Of a stretch of 64,000 bases of DNA, positions 1 through 7,646 are shown piece after piece; the stretch's first letter is position 1; each line of letters begins with the position of its first letter. The position numbers were made by a program, and so were the translations under genes. Source of the DNA: Psychrobacillus lasiicapitis (GTDB lineage: Bacteria > Bacillota > Bacilli > Bacillales_A > Planococcaceae); NCBI RefSeq assembly GCF_006861795.1, contig NZ_VDGH01000009.1, positions 186,001 through 250,000 on the forward strand, written 5' to 3'. The notes below the pieces were generated by a model. It was not told where the DNA came from. It searched no databases and was given only the letters and a program-made list of their open reading frames with translations.

Positions 1-80
1 TCTTGTGCAACTTGAAACTTCGCGCTACTATTATATTAGAGAAATCGAGAAGAACAGCAGAAAGTCGAGGAGGTTCCAAC

Positions 81-524
81 ATGGAGACCCAATTCATACC
101 CAATCAGAAATTAACTGGGGACGTAAGAAAAAATAAGAACAAAAGCTTTTTTGAAAAAGCTAAAGAACATAAGAAGGAAATAGTAACTGGAACAGCAATT
201 GTGTTTTCGGTGATGGGAGCGATCCTTGTTGTTAAAAACAGAGCAGTTATCAAATCAGCCATCAAGTCATCGCTCGTAGAAGAAGCCTTGACAAAGAGTA
301 TAGAAACGAAAACTAATGTCAGTCCATTAGTTTTAGAGCCTATTGAAAAAAGTATCATAAATAAATTTCCAATTGATAATAAGATCAACGTTAGAGAACA
401 TATTCGAAATCTTCCTAAAGGCTGGAATCCGTCGATTAACAAAGTGGAATTAGCATCAAAATATGGATATTCGTTAGAAGGACATCAAACATGGGTAAAC
501 GCTTATACAAAGGCATCTGCCTGA
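81..524 (+). CDS. Hypothetical single-pass membrane protein
   Basis: I do not recognise a family. The 147-residue product has a Lys-rich N-terminal stretch (about residues 15-35), then one hydrophobic segment (about 36-54) that probably spans the membrane, then a soluble tail ending in a basic/aromatic region (NLPKGWNPS, HQTWVNAY). The ATG at 81 follows a strong GTCGAGGAGG ribosome binding site with 7 bases of spacing; the frame is open further upstream but without such a site. It is followed after 29 and 34 bases by two small cysteine-rich genes on the same strand, so the three may be one transcript. It lies inside the tRNA-Val-associated island. The function is unknown. Confidence 0.6.
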   Translation: METQFIPNQKLTGDVRKNKNKSFFEKAKEHKKEIVTGTAIVFSVMGAILVVKNRAVIKSAIKSSLVEEALTKSIETKTNVSPLVLEPIEKSIINKFPIDNKINVREHIRNLPKGWNPSINKVELASKYGYSLEGHQTWVNAYTKASA

Positions 525-553
525 GTAAAGAATAAGATGTGAGGAGTGAAATA

Positions 554-703
554 ATGGATATATGTGAAAACTGTCAACAATCGTTGTCTGGCGGCGTTTT
601 AACTCTTCCTTGGGAAGATGGAGATAATGCTCATGCATACGTCACATGCCCGCACTGTGGACATGAGAATATTAAATACGGTTTTGGCGGAGATGATGAC
701 TAG
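554..703 (+). CDS. Small zinc-ribbon-like protein (49 aa)
   Basis: A 49-residue open frame with two Cys pairs, CENC near residues 4-7 and CPHC near 34-37, spaced as in a zinc ribbon, and an acidic C-terminus (GFGGDDD). The start is preceded by GAGGAGTGAAATA, a good ribosome binding site. The next gene, also small with two Cys pairs, starts 34 bases downstream. Zinc binding is inferred from the Cys pattern only. No family was recognised, and such proteins in mobile islands have many possible roles. Confidence 0.55.
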   Translation: MDICENCQQSLSGGVLTLPWEDGDNAHAYVTCPHCGHENIKYGFGGDDD

Positions 704-737
704 AGGTAATTTCTCGTCTTGAAAGGAGAAAAATAAT

Positions 738-971
738 ATGATATGCCCAAGATGCGGAGAGCATTTTAATGTAAGCGAAACTAGATCATGGTTTAATTAT
801 TATTATAGTGGAAGTGCTGAATGGAATTATGATAATGATCTATCAGAACGTTTATGTAAAGATTGTGCCGAGGACGATGTAAATTCTAGATGGATGGATG
901 GAACACTTAAAGCTGCTGATGGGGACCCGCCTCCAGAAAGTCAGAAAAAATGGTGGAATTTAAAAAAATAA
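738..971 (+). CDS. Small cysteine-pair (zinc-binding-like) protein (77 aa)
   Basis: The 77-residue product begins with MICPRCGEHF, a CxxCG knuckle, and has a second CKDC pair near residues 41-44. Between the pairs is an aromatic segment rich in Trp, Tyr and Asn (SWFNYYYSG). The C-terminus is Pro/Trp/Lys-rich (GDPPPESQKKWWNLKK). A GAAAGGAGAAAAATAAT ribosome binding site precedes the ATG. A hairpin terminator follows 48 bases downstream, so this is the last gene of a putative three-gene unit with the two genes before it. Function unknown; the zinc site is inferred from the Cys spacing. Confidence 0.55.
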   Translation: MICPRCGEHFNVSETRSWFNYYYSGSAEWNYDNDLSERLCKDCAEDDVNSRWMDGTLKAADGDPPPESQKKWWNLKK

Positions 972-1018
972 GCATTTTCTTCATAGGCCATTTATAACAT
1001 TGATATAAGAATGTAGAG

Positions 1019-1056
1019 AACGCATTTACCAAAACTTGCGGTGAATGCGTTTTTTT
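1019..1056 (+). terminator. Rho-independent terminator
   Basis: A 12-bp stem (AACGCATTTACC paired with GGTGAATGCGTT, one G-T wobble) is followed by a run of T. It ends the three-gene unit of small proteins. Confidence 0.75.
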
Positions 1057-1141
1057 GCAGGGGGGTTATAAGATATTTTTGTCTTTATAGAAAAAGATTT
1101 AGGTGTAGTTGAACCTAAGGCGGATGGATTTATCCGCTTTG

Positions 1142-1276
1142 AAAAATGCCTTTATGTATCCTTTCAGTAATGGCTTACTAGAAGGTCACGTTAATCGACT
1201 AAAGATGATTAAGCGTATGATGTATGGTCGTGCAAAGTTGGATCTCTTAGAAATACGTGTACTCTATCACCTCTAA
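1142..1276 (+). pseudogene. ISL3-family transposase C-terminal remnant
   Basis: One frame reads ...PFSNGLLEGHVNRLK, then MIKRMMYGRAKLDLLEIRVL and a stop. This matches the highly conserved C-terminal block of ISL3-family DDE transposases (SNG-x2-EGHVNR-x-K-x2-KR-x-MYGRAK). Only about 45 codons survive. There is no start codon, no DDE core upstream in any frame that I can see, and no recognisable terminal inverted repeat. It is a dead fragment marking an old insertion in the island. Confidence 0.75.
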
Positions 1277-1699
1277 CTACTTTATTAAAATAATGATAGA
1301 TTTTATCAATACATAAACTCGATACCTTTCACCAAAATTACGTAAGAACCTATTTAAATTAGCATTTATAAATAGCTAGCTCTTGATTAAATTTTACACC
1401 ATTGCAAAGTAAGCGGTAACCCACAATCTTATTACAGGAGCCACTTCCGTTATAGTAAATAAATTTCCATGTATTTTTTTACAACAAAGTATGAACACAA
1501 ACATTATAAATAAGTAAATATAATCTATTTAAAAGTGTACTTTTCTGAACAGGCGAAAATTATTGTATCACTCTGTTTTAAAGAGACAAGCTTTACAAGC
1601 ATCTATTATTAAATTGATAATATGGTATAATTGTCTCGATTGATTTAATAGTCAGATGGAACTAAATATGAAAAATTCATTTAGAACGGGGTAGTAAAA
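1277..1699. other. AT-rich gap with an extended -10 promoter for the lipoprotein gene
   Basis: No gene is visible. The right part holds TGGTATAAT at 1623-1631, an extended -10 element without a convincing -35, about 70 bases upstream of the lipoprotein start. The rest is AT-rich sequence with no structure I can name. Confidence 0.4.
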
Positions 1700-2215
1700 G
1701 TGAAAAGGTTTTGTTTATTGGTACTAATTTTAATAGTAACCCTTATCTATTTAACTGGGTGTAGTGAAGGGAATAATCCGTCTTCCAAAAACGAATTCTC
1801 TGGGCATTCGAAAAACATAGATGATTTACCCCAACAAGAGGAAAATATAGTGGACGATGTGAATTTAGATTATATAAATTGGTTTCGTAACCATTCAGAA
1901 ACAATTCTTCGGACCTCGACAGAGGAGGTTGCAAATAGTATTGGCAATTATAATAGCAATGATTTAACAAACACCATGAATAAAATTGAAGAGTTAATTA
2001 ATCAGGCTAATTCTATGGACTTTTCTGATCCAACTGGAGAGCTGAAAATTATTCACTCAAAATATTTGGATTCTTTGAGTGTTCTTGAAGAAACTACTAC
2101 AATAGCGGAAAGTCTTTTTTTAGAAAGTGGTGCGATAGATGAGGAACAACGTAAGTTACTTACAAATACTATCCTTAATTGGCAAAGGGAATTAATGCCT
2201 GTAATATGTCTATAA
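1700..2215 (+). CDS. Putative lipoprotein
   Basis: The product starts with a basic N-terminus and hydrophobic stretch ending in the lipobox LTGC (Cys at about residue 21), followed by a Ser/Asn-rich linker, as in a lipoprotein anchored on the outer face of the membrane. The remainder (about 120 residues) is helical and acidic, with no recognised domain. The start is GTG. Its end overlaps a second open frame (from about 2206) that encodes a TPR-like segment. The pair may therefore be one lipoprotein with a frameshift or two overlapping genes. Codon use is AT-rich like its neighbours. Confidence 0.6.
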   Translation: MKRFCLLVLILIVTLIYLTGCSEGNNPSSKNEFSGHSKNIDDLPQQEENIVDDVNLDYINWFRNHSETILRTSTEEVANSIGNYNSNDLTNTMNKIEELINQANSMDFSDPTGELKIIHSKYLDSLSVLEETTTIAESLFLESGAIDEEQRKLLTNTILNWQRELMPVICL

Positions 2216-2415
2216 ATCCATTTTTAGGAATATTACAATACTCGGATGAAATTGTTAAGAGTCCAAATCCTATTAATTATACTAAAAGAGCTGAAAATTA
2301 CGAAGCTGCTTCACTCTATAAACAAGCATTAGCTGATTATCAAAAAGCTTCGGACCTATTGCCGGAAAGTGAATATTTAAAAAGCAAAATTAAGGAAATG
2401 GAGCTTGTTAAATAG
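2206..2415 (+). CDS. Small TPR-like ORF overlapping the lipoprotein gene
   Basis: From an ATG at 2206 the frame encodes 69 residues. The second half has the look of a single tetratricopeptide repeat (YEAASLYKQALADYQKASDL), ending in a Lys-rich helix. It overlaps the last 10 bases of the lipoprotein frame in another reading frame and lacks a good ribosome binding site. It could be the frameshifted C-terminus of that lipoprotein or a coupled small gene. I cannot decide from sequence alone. Confidence 0.35.
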   Translation: MSINPFLGILQYSDEIVKSPNPINYTKRAENYEAASLYKQALADYQKASDLLPESEYLKSKIKEMELVK

Positions 2416-2858
2416 AAATCTTGAAATATAAAATTCTATACTTGATAGTTAGTTGAATGGGCGGCATGTTATGAGAAACGAGTGCGTTTCAACTGTAAGT
2501 GCAGATACCTGGAATGAAAAGGGGGAAGTAACCACTTAATTATTAATTCCTTATTTAAATAACAGGTACCGATTATATAAATATTCTTTGTCGCAAACTT
2601 GTCGCAAAAACACGCGATACCAAGCAAAAAAGGATATAACACAACCTAACAGAAAAAAACAGAAATATTAATATACTGGGTTTTAAAGGATATAACGAAA
2701 CGTAAAAATAACCACTCCATCAAATTTGAGAAGTGGTGGTTTAAAACTTTTTTATGAAAGTACGACCAAGGCTGCTTTCCTTTTAAATGATTTCATCAAA
2801 CTAGTTTAACTTTCTAAGGGTTAGTTCTAGTTGCGACATATTAATAATTCAAATTTTA
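2416..2858. other. Non-coding gap with a possible minus-strand terminator
   Basis: No gene is visible in about 440 bases. At 2706-2742 an imperfect hairpin (AACCAC/GTGGTT core) followed on the minus strand by TTTTT could terminate the minus-strand gene that ends at 2859. A doubled TTGTCGCAAAC-like word at 2588-2612 resembles sequence seen just after phage-type integrase genes, but nothing more of an integrase remains. Confidence 0.3.
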
Positions 2859-3095
2859 TTATTCAAAAGAATGGAAGAGTTCAATTTCACTTTGTGTTGC
2901 TGGTTTTTTGAAATACCTACTAACCCACCTTCCATTCCAAACACCTTGTATTTTACCGTCCATTAAGAACATTGTTTTACATTTGAAAATTTTGGTTGTT
3001 GCTGTAGAAAAGTCTACATCTAAACAAATTACTTGGATAATATGTTTCTCCGTGATACCTTCAAAATTTACTTTTTCATTTACAAAGTATTGCAT
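2859..3095 (-). CDS. Hypothetical protein (78 aa)
   Basis: A 78-residue soluble protein without recognised domains; it contains an aromatic/basic segment (GVWNGRWVSRYFKKP) and an acidic end. A GGGAGAACTTCT ribosome binding site precedes the ATG, which favours this strand over the overlapping plus-strand frame. It is the second of two minus-strand small genes in this part of the island. No function can be proposed. Confidence 0.5.
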   Translation of the reverse strand: MQYFVNEKVNFEGITEKHIIQVICLDVDFSTATTKIFKCKTMFLMDGKIQGVWNGRWVSRYFKKPATQSEIELFHSFE

Positions 3096-3244
3096 AGAAG
3101 TTCTCCCATCCTACAACTGATATTTTCACATTCCTTAATCAATTACATCATAGCAAATATGTTGGGATTTCCATAAGGCTGCAATGATTTTTGAAGTATT
3201 CCAAACGTAAGGGATACAAAAGAAATTAAAAAGGGAAAAGGCTG

Positions 3245-3486
3245 TTATTGTTTAAAAATTTGATCGAAACTTTTAAAGTTATTTACTATCCCTTCATTAT
3301 ATTCAACCCACTTTTCTTTTTCTCTCTCCACTGCCCGATTTTGCCATTCAAACCAAACGATGGAACATTCACTACAATGACTCTCTACACCACTATTATT
3401 GTGCATATCTCTACGTATAAATAAGGTCCTTTTGCGACAGCAGTAGCAATAAATTATTTTATCATCACTTTTTTTTATTATTAACA
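3245..3486 (-). CDS. Small zinc-ribbon-like protein (80 aa)
   Basis: The product has CYCCRKR near residues 14-20 and CSEC near 38-41, a four-Cys pattern compatible with a zinc ribbon, followed by a charged helix (AVEREKEKWVEYNEG). The ATG used is preceded by TTGGAGGTTGATCTTT, an ideal ribosome binding site at 9 bases. A TTG ten bases upstream sits too close to it. It resembles cysteine-rich phage or ICE cargo proteins in general character only. Confidence 0.5.
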
Positions 3487-3499
3487 TAAAGATCAACCT

Positions 3500-4177
3500 C
3501 CAATATACAATATTTATTGTCTAACACTTTGTTATTTATTCTTTAGTACATAATTTTCCCATTTTGGAAATAGGATTACTTAACAAATGTGTGCCAAAAA
3601 TTGTGGTTTCCAAATTTGTGAGTAATTTATAATAATTACTTGTATAATTAAAAAACGAATAATCCATATTGGAAAAATCATTTTTAAAGGCAACTGAATC
3701 TTGCATCCCAGATGAGCCAGTAGTGCGCTAAATTAAGCCATCGATTGCGGAGAATAAACCCACCCTTTGCGTACATGAGAGCTGACTACTCAAATTCGGT
3801 TAGAATCGTACTTACAATGAGTGTACTAAGGTATACGCCATCGAAGCCAGGCTTTATATCGAGCAGCGGGCATGATAGTCTCGTTTGACAGAGCCAGCTA
3901 GATTAAGGTGGTTCTCTGGCGCAAGTTTCATGCCCGCAGAGAGGCTCGATGTCAACCCATCCGAGCTAATGATAGCCCATTAAAAGATGAACAAAACCCA
4001 TATAAAAGGTAAAATGGTACTCTCCCCGCAACAGCTGGCTCAAGCTTCCTTAGCTAGTGGCTCAAAACTCCGCGCTGCTGGTTCAAACTGTCCTTAATAA
4101 TCACTAATTGACTTTTATGCCAATTAGAAGGTTAGTAGATTTGAAGGGGCATACAATGATATTTTTTGCTCTTAAAT
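3500..4177. ncRNA. Structured non-coding block, possible orphan IS110-type bridge-RNA region
   Basis: About 680 bases hold no gene, but 3858-3950 folds strongly. ATCGAGC (3858-3864) pairs with GCTCGAT (3944-3950). Inside that, GCGGGCATGA (3866-3875) pairs perfectly with TCATGCCCGC (3928-3937), and CAGAG pairs with CTCTG inside an internal loop. Stem / internal loop / stem is the architecture of bridge RNAs encoded in the non-coding ends of IS110-family elements. No IS110 transposase is present, so this would be an orphan end. The assignment is inference; the stems are directly visible. Confidence 0.35.
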
Positions 4178-4225
4178 AGGAGCATCACTGTTGGAAATTT
4201 AACTTGTATGTTGCTCCTTTTTTAT
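4178..4225 (+). terminator. Terminator-like hairpin
   Basis: AGGAGCA at 4178-4184 can pair with TGCTCCT at 4212-4218, followed by TTTTTT, but the loop is about 27 bases. No plus-strand gene is nearby; it could end a transcript from the structured block upstream. Confidence 0.3.
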
Positions 4226-4264
4226 TTTGCACTATACATCTTATTGATGTATTGGTGACAAAAT

Positions 4265-4300
4265 AAAAAACGATAAGTCCATTTGGGGGTTATCGTTTTT
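4265..4300 (-). terminator. Terminator of the recombinase trio
   Basis: AAAACGATAA (4267-4276) pairs with TTATCGTTTT (4290-4299). Read on the minus strand the hairpin is followed by a T-rich tract, so it closes the three-recombinase operon about 20 bases after its last stop codon. Confidence 0.75.
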
Positions 4301-4320
4301 AAATTGTTGTAAGTATTATT

Positions 4321-5265
4321 CTATTTCATTTTTTTTCTAACGTAACTATATATATCCTCATTCTCTTTTATTTTAATGTTCTTATTTCTTGTGATATTAG
4401 ATTGCACATATCCTTTAGTCGTAATTACATCAGCATGCCCCAACAATTGCTGAACCTCAGTAATATTTGCTCCAGATTCGACCATGGTAGTTGCAAAGGA
4501 GTGCCTAAGTGAGTGAACTGTAACTTTTGGTAAATTGGCTTTCTCTAAATAACTATAAAATAATTGTCTTATTTGCCACTTAGATAAGTTGAATAGATTA
4601 TTATCGCTATCAATATTGTGTGTTAAACAATATTTTTGTATATCTTTTGCAAAACCAGATTTAAGAGTAATAATTTTACTTTTATTATGCTTAGTTTTGG
4701 GAACTAATATTGTGTTCTCTTCCCAATTAATATCTTTTACTTTAATATTTGCGATTTCTGATAAACGAGAACCCGTCATAATAAAAAGTGAAAATAATAG
4801 TATATCTCTTTCTAAGTTTTCACTTTCCGACACTATATAGTGAATTAGTTTTAAAATATTGTGATTGCTTAAAATAGTTGTTTTTTTATTTTTAGGTTTC
4901 AATTCACTAAGATCAAAGTCAATTTCATTCATTAGATTTGGAAAGTTATAGTTTCTCTCCAAATAAGCGAAGAAGGCTGCTAAAGCATCTCTATATCCTT
5001 TTAGAACGTAATAACCTTTATCAATGTTAGAATTAAAAAAACTGTTCAATAGTATTACATTGAGGGGTCTGAAAAAAACGAAATTATCATCACTATCATA
5101 TACATCGTAAATTTTTAATAAATGTATGTTTTCTAGTGTAGAGTCGATCTTATCTGCTATTGATTTTGCAAAGATGATTAGATTATTCTTATAACCAGTT
5201 TTGGTGGCTTCTGAATAATTAGAGTTACTAAGAAAACAGTCAATTTCATTAAGTAAATTATTCAA
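4321..5265 (-). CDS. Tyrosine recombinase, third gene of a recombinase trio
   Basis: A 314-residue tyrosine recombinase/phage integrase family protein. The C-terminal catalytic domain shows Arg I in GSRLSEI, the HSLRH box, GHADVITT and a following Tyr (GYVQ), so the R-H-R-H-Y set looks complete. The N-terminal half is a SAM-like core-binding domain. The start is TTG immediately after the TGA of the preceding gene (zero spacing), with AGGATGGG in the upstream coding sequence as ribosome binding site; translation is almost certainly coupled. Three consecutive tyrosine recombinases are the hallmark of RIT (recombinase in trio) elements, and this would be the third enzyme. It is followed by a terminator. 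Confidence 0.85.
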   Translation of the reverse strand: MNNLLNEIDCFLSNSNYSEATKTGYKNNLIIFAKSIADKIDSTLENIHLLKIYDVYDSDDNFVFFRPLNVILLNSFFNSNIDKGYYVLKGYRDALAAFFAYLERNYNFPNLMNEIDFDLSELKPKNKKTTILSNHNILKLIHYIVSESENLERDILLFSLFIMTGSRLSEIANIKVKDINWEENTILVPKTKHNKSKIITLKSGFAKDIQKYCLTHNIDSDNNLFNLSKWQIRQLFYSYLEKANLPKVTVHSLRHSFATTMVESGANITEVQQLLGHADVITTKGYVQSNITRNKNIKIKENEDIYSYVRKKMK

Positions 5266-6354
5266 TCAAATCCCATCCTTTACAGAAAAAATATGTTCAA
5301 TTAATTTTTCTAATGGAAACGGGTATTTTTCATTGACAACTTTTTGTAAATCTTTAGGTACTAATTTAGTGTAAATTATTGTAGTTGATGGACTTCTATG
5401 TCCGAGAATTTGTGTTAAATAAATAAGCTGCATATTTGCTTTTAGACAATTAACAGCAAAGGTATGCCGGAAAGAATGAACGGTAAATCTACTATCTAAA
5501 TTAATTGGTTCTATTATTTTTTGGAAATTTTCTTGGATACTTCTTATTGATACAGGTTTATCTCTGTTATTTCCATGAAGCCTACTAAATAGATATCCAT
5601 CTTTTGCGGAGAAAAAATCCGTTACTCCAGATATTTTTAAATACTCTAATAGAGCTTTTTTTACAAATGGATAGAGTGGAATATATCTTTCTTTATTACC
5701 CTTACCAATCGTATGAATTGAATTACCTTCAAAATCAATGTCACTAATCCTTAATTTAGATAATTCATGTATTCTTAGACCTGAACCAACAAAGGTAATG
5801 AAAATTGTTTGCCAAAGAATTGGTTTTTTATGCTTCTTAGTTTCAGAAAATATGGACTCTAATTGACTTTTACTGAAGTATCGTGGAAGAGTAGAGTATG
5901 AAATGAATTTAAACTTATAACCGAAATTTTTTGAGCAATAATCATTTTCATTAGCAAAAGTACACAATTTTTTTATAACTCTAATATAAGTGTTAATCGA
6001 ACTATGTTTGAGGTTAGTTGTGCTAGTATCATTGATAAAATTATAAAAGATAATCTCGTTCAAGTCTTTGAACGGTAAATCAATATATTTATCTTCTATA
6101 TAATTTTTAAACCTTTTTAAAAAACTTAAATAGTACTTCATTGTATCTTTTGATTTAATTTTTAAAAATTCATTTCTATTTAACATAGAAATAAAATCAT
6201 CAATTATATGCAGGACAGTAAATGTTTGTTCTTCACTTTGATTTTTATTTTCTACTGGTGTTTTAGTGAGATATGCTAGAAAATCAGTATGATCAATTCC
6301 ACTTTCATTAAGCAATTTTTTTAAGTCTGCAGTTAGGCTAATTTTCTTTCCCAT
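5266..6354 (-). CDS. Tyrosine recombinase, second gene of a recombinase trio
   Basis: A 362-residue tyrosine recombinase with the best preserved active site of the three: GSGLRIHEL (Arg I), GKGNKERYIP (catalytic Lys hairpin), VHSFRH (His-x-x-Arg-His), GHRSPSTT and the nucleophilic Tyr in IIYTK. The chosen ATG has AAGGAG seven bases upstream. The start overlaps the end of the first recombinase gene by 17 bases, and its stop touches the start of the third. The frame stays open upstream to 6390 without a better start. Known family: XerC/D-like integrases. In RIT elements the three enzymes are proposed to act together in moving the element. Confidence 0.87.
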   Translation of the reverse strand: MGKKISLTADLKKLLNESGIDHTDFLAYLTKTPVENKNQSEEQTFTVLHIIDDFISMLNRNEFLKIKSKDTMKYYLSFLKRFKNYIEDKYIDLPFKDLNEIIFYNFINDTSTTNLKHSSINTYIRVIKKLCTFANENDYCSKNFGYKFKFISYSTLPRYFSKSQLESIFSETKKHKKPILWQTIFITFVGSGLRIHELSKLRISDIDFEGNSIHTIGKGNKERYIPLYPFVKKALLEYLKISGVTDFFSAKDGYLFSRLHGNNRDKPVSIRSIQENFQKIIEPINLDSRFTVHSFRHTFAVNCLKANMQLIYLTQILGHRSPSTTIIYTKLVPKDLQKVVNEKYPFPLEKLIEHIFSVKDGI

Positions 6355-7378
6355 ACTCGTACTCCTTAAATAGATTTTCTGTAGGATCAAATTGCAACGT
6401 ATTGTTTAGAAGTCTTTGTTTACTTCGATGAAGATAATGTTGGGTTGAAAACCAATGCTTGTGTCCTACTGCTTCTGAAATCTCTTTGAAGTCATTTCTA
6501 TCTTCTATTGCATTAGTGATATATGAGTGTCTATAAGATCTTGCGTTTGCAATAGATTCTCCAAATACTTTGGTATTAATAGCATGCAGTATACTTGTTA
6601 TGTTTTGTGGGGAAATTGGTTTACCATTTCTTTTAAGAAATAAATCATCAGTTTGTGGCATTAGTGAATCTCTGGCAATAAGATATTTCTTTAAGATCAA
6701 TATTACTGTCTGATTTAGATTTAGGGTTCTTTGACTCGATTTAATAGAATTTAATGTTATTTTTCTTTCTGTAGTATTCAAATCATTAATTTTTAGATTA
6801 CTGATTTCTAATGGGCGACAACCAGTATTCACCAAAACTAATAATACTGCAAGATTTCTATATCTATGAAACATATTTGGATTTTTTAAAATCGAGTCAC
6901 ACATTTTCAGCGTTATCTCTTTCGGTATTACAACATTGATTTGGGATGGAGTTACCATAAACTTTTTAGGTATTGAATATTTATAATCAATAATTTCTTT
7001 GTATTTTAAAAACTGTAGAAAAAGCCTGAAATTTTTTATACAGTTATATGCTGTTTCATTTTTTATTTCATTTTTCCTCACTCTTTCAATTAGAAAATTT
7101 TCGTAAACATCAATGTCAATTAAATCCAAATTACCAAATCCCTCCAATGAACTGAAATCTTTTTCAAAGAGTTCTTTTATTTGTGAACTAAATTGTTTGG
7201 TTCTGGTTAGACAAGTTCCAATCGTTGAAGCCGAATAATTCCGAGTCTTAAGATAATCACTATATTCATTCAAATATGGTGGTTCCTCAATTCTTTTTAT
7301 ACGCCTTTTACTGTTTTTTTTAATGTTTACTGTAGTAATTTCGTTGTTTATTGTTTCATCATAATTCAGTTTTTTCAT
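6338..7378 (-). CDS. Tyrosine recombinase, first gene of a recombinase trio
   Basis: A 346-residue tyrosine recombinase with a basic N-terminal extension (KKNSKRRIKRIEEPP), a SAM-like core-binding domain and a catalytic domain: Arg I in TGCRPLEI, second Arg in SYRHS, GHKHW and a Tyr in QHYLH. The first His of the usual HxxRH box is replaced by Arg (RSYRH), a divergence its two partners do not share. The ATG is preceded by CTAGGAGGAGAATTTATCA, an excellent ribosome binding site, as expected for the first gene of an operon. The order, overlaps and common strand define a RIT-type element; I could not place its terminal repeats. Confidence 0.85.
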   Translation of the reverse strand: MKKLNYDETINNEITTVNIKKNSKRRIKRIEEPPYLNEYSDYLKTRNYSASTIGTCLTRTKQFSSQIKELFEKDFSSLEGFGNLDLIDIDVYENFLIERVRKNEIKNETAYNCIKNFRLFLQFLKYKEIIDYKYSIPKKFMVTPSQINVVIPKEITLKMCDSILKNPNMFHRYRNLAVLLVLVNTGCRPLEISNLKINDLNTTERKITLNSIKSSQRTLNLNQTVILILKKYLIARDSLMPQTDDLFLKRNGKPISPQNITSILHAINTKVFGESIANARSYRHSYITNAIEDRNDFKEISEAVGHKHWFSTQHYLHRSKQRLLNNTLQFDPTENLFKEYEYGKEN

Positions 7379-7469
7379 TGATAAATTCTCCTCCTAGAAC
7401 CTATTTACAAAGTTTTTTGTTTCTGTTATTCTAAAATTAAGATACTTTATTTATTTTTTTTGCTACCTT

Positions 7470-7566
7470 GTAAATAAGGTCAGCGGTGACGATTAAATGC
7501 AGGCCTCTGGGCTGATTGTGATTCACACTACAAGTGTGTCATCAAGTCAGTCCAGGGGTCTTTTTA
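7470..7566 (+). ncRNA. Possible orphan type I antitoxin / holin-like toxin 3' region
   Basis: GCCTCTGGGCTGATT pairs with AGTCAGTCCAGGGGTC through a long stem with a CACAC-loop-GTGTG top, followed by TTTTT. The stem together with the adjacent words ACCTTGTAAATAAGGTCAG and GGTGACGATTAAATGCAG resembles, from memory, the overlapping 3' region of Bacillales 'putative holin-like toxin' genes and their antisense RNA. No toxin reading frame is present on the minus strand beyond the hairpin, so only the antitoxin/terminator part would remain. The hairpin is certain; the identity is inference. Confidence 0.35.
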
Positions 7567-7608
7567 TGATTTTATTAAGTGTTGTGCAATCTGGAGATAA
7601 ATTATTCA

Positions 7609-7646
7609 AGAAATCCGCGTATTATTTGGATAATACGCGGATTTCT
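7609..7646. repeat. Perfect 16-bp inverted repeat
   Basis: AGAAATCCGCGTATTA at 7609-7624 and its exact complement at 7631-7646 flank a 6-base loop. There is no T-run on either side, so it is not an ordinary terminator. It may be an operator, a recombination site or part of an element end. Confidence 0.6.

Noticed and set aside
2588-2612. Integrase 3' remnant or second attachment site
   Set aside because: Only a doubled TTGTCGCAAAC-type word is present; no coding remnant and no match to the tRNA 3' end.
2908-3120. 70-codon plus-strand frame
   Set aside because: The minus-strand frame on the same bases has a proper GGGAGAA ribosome binding site and more protein-like composition.
4321-7378. 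Tn554-type transposon
   Set aside because: Tn554 has two tyrosine recombinases and a short TnpC; here all three proteins carry tyrosine recombinase motifs.
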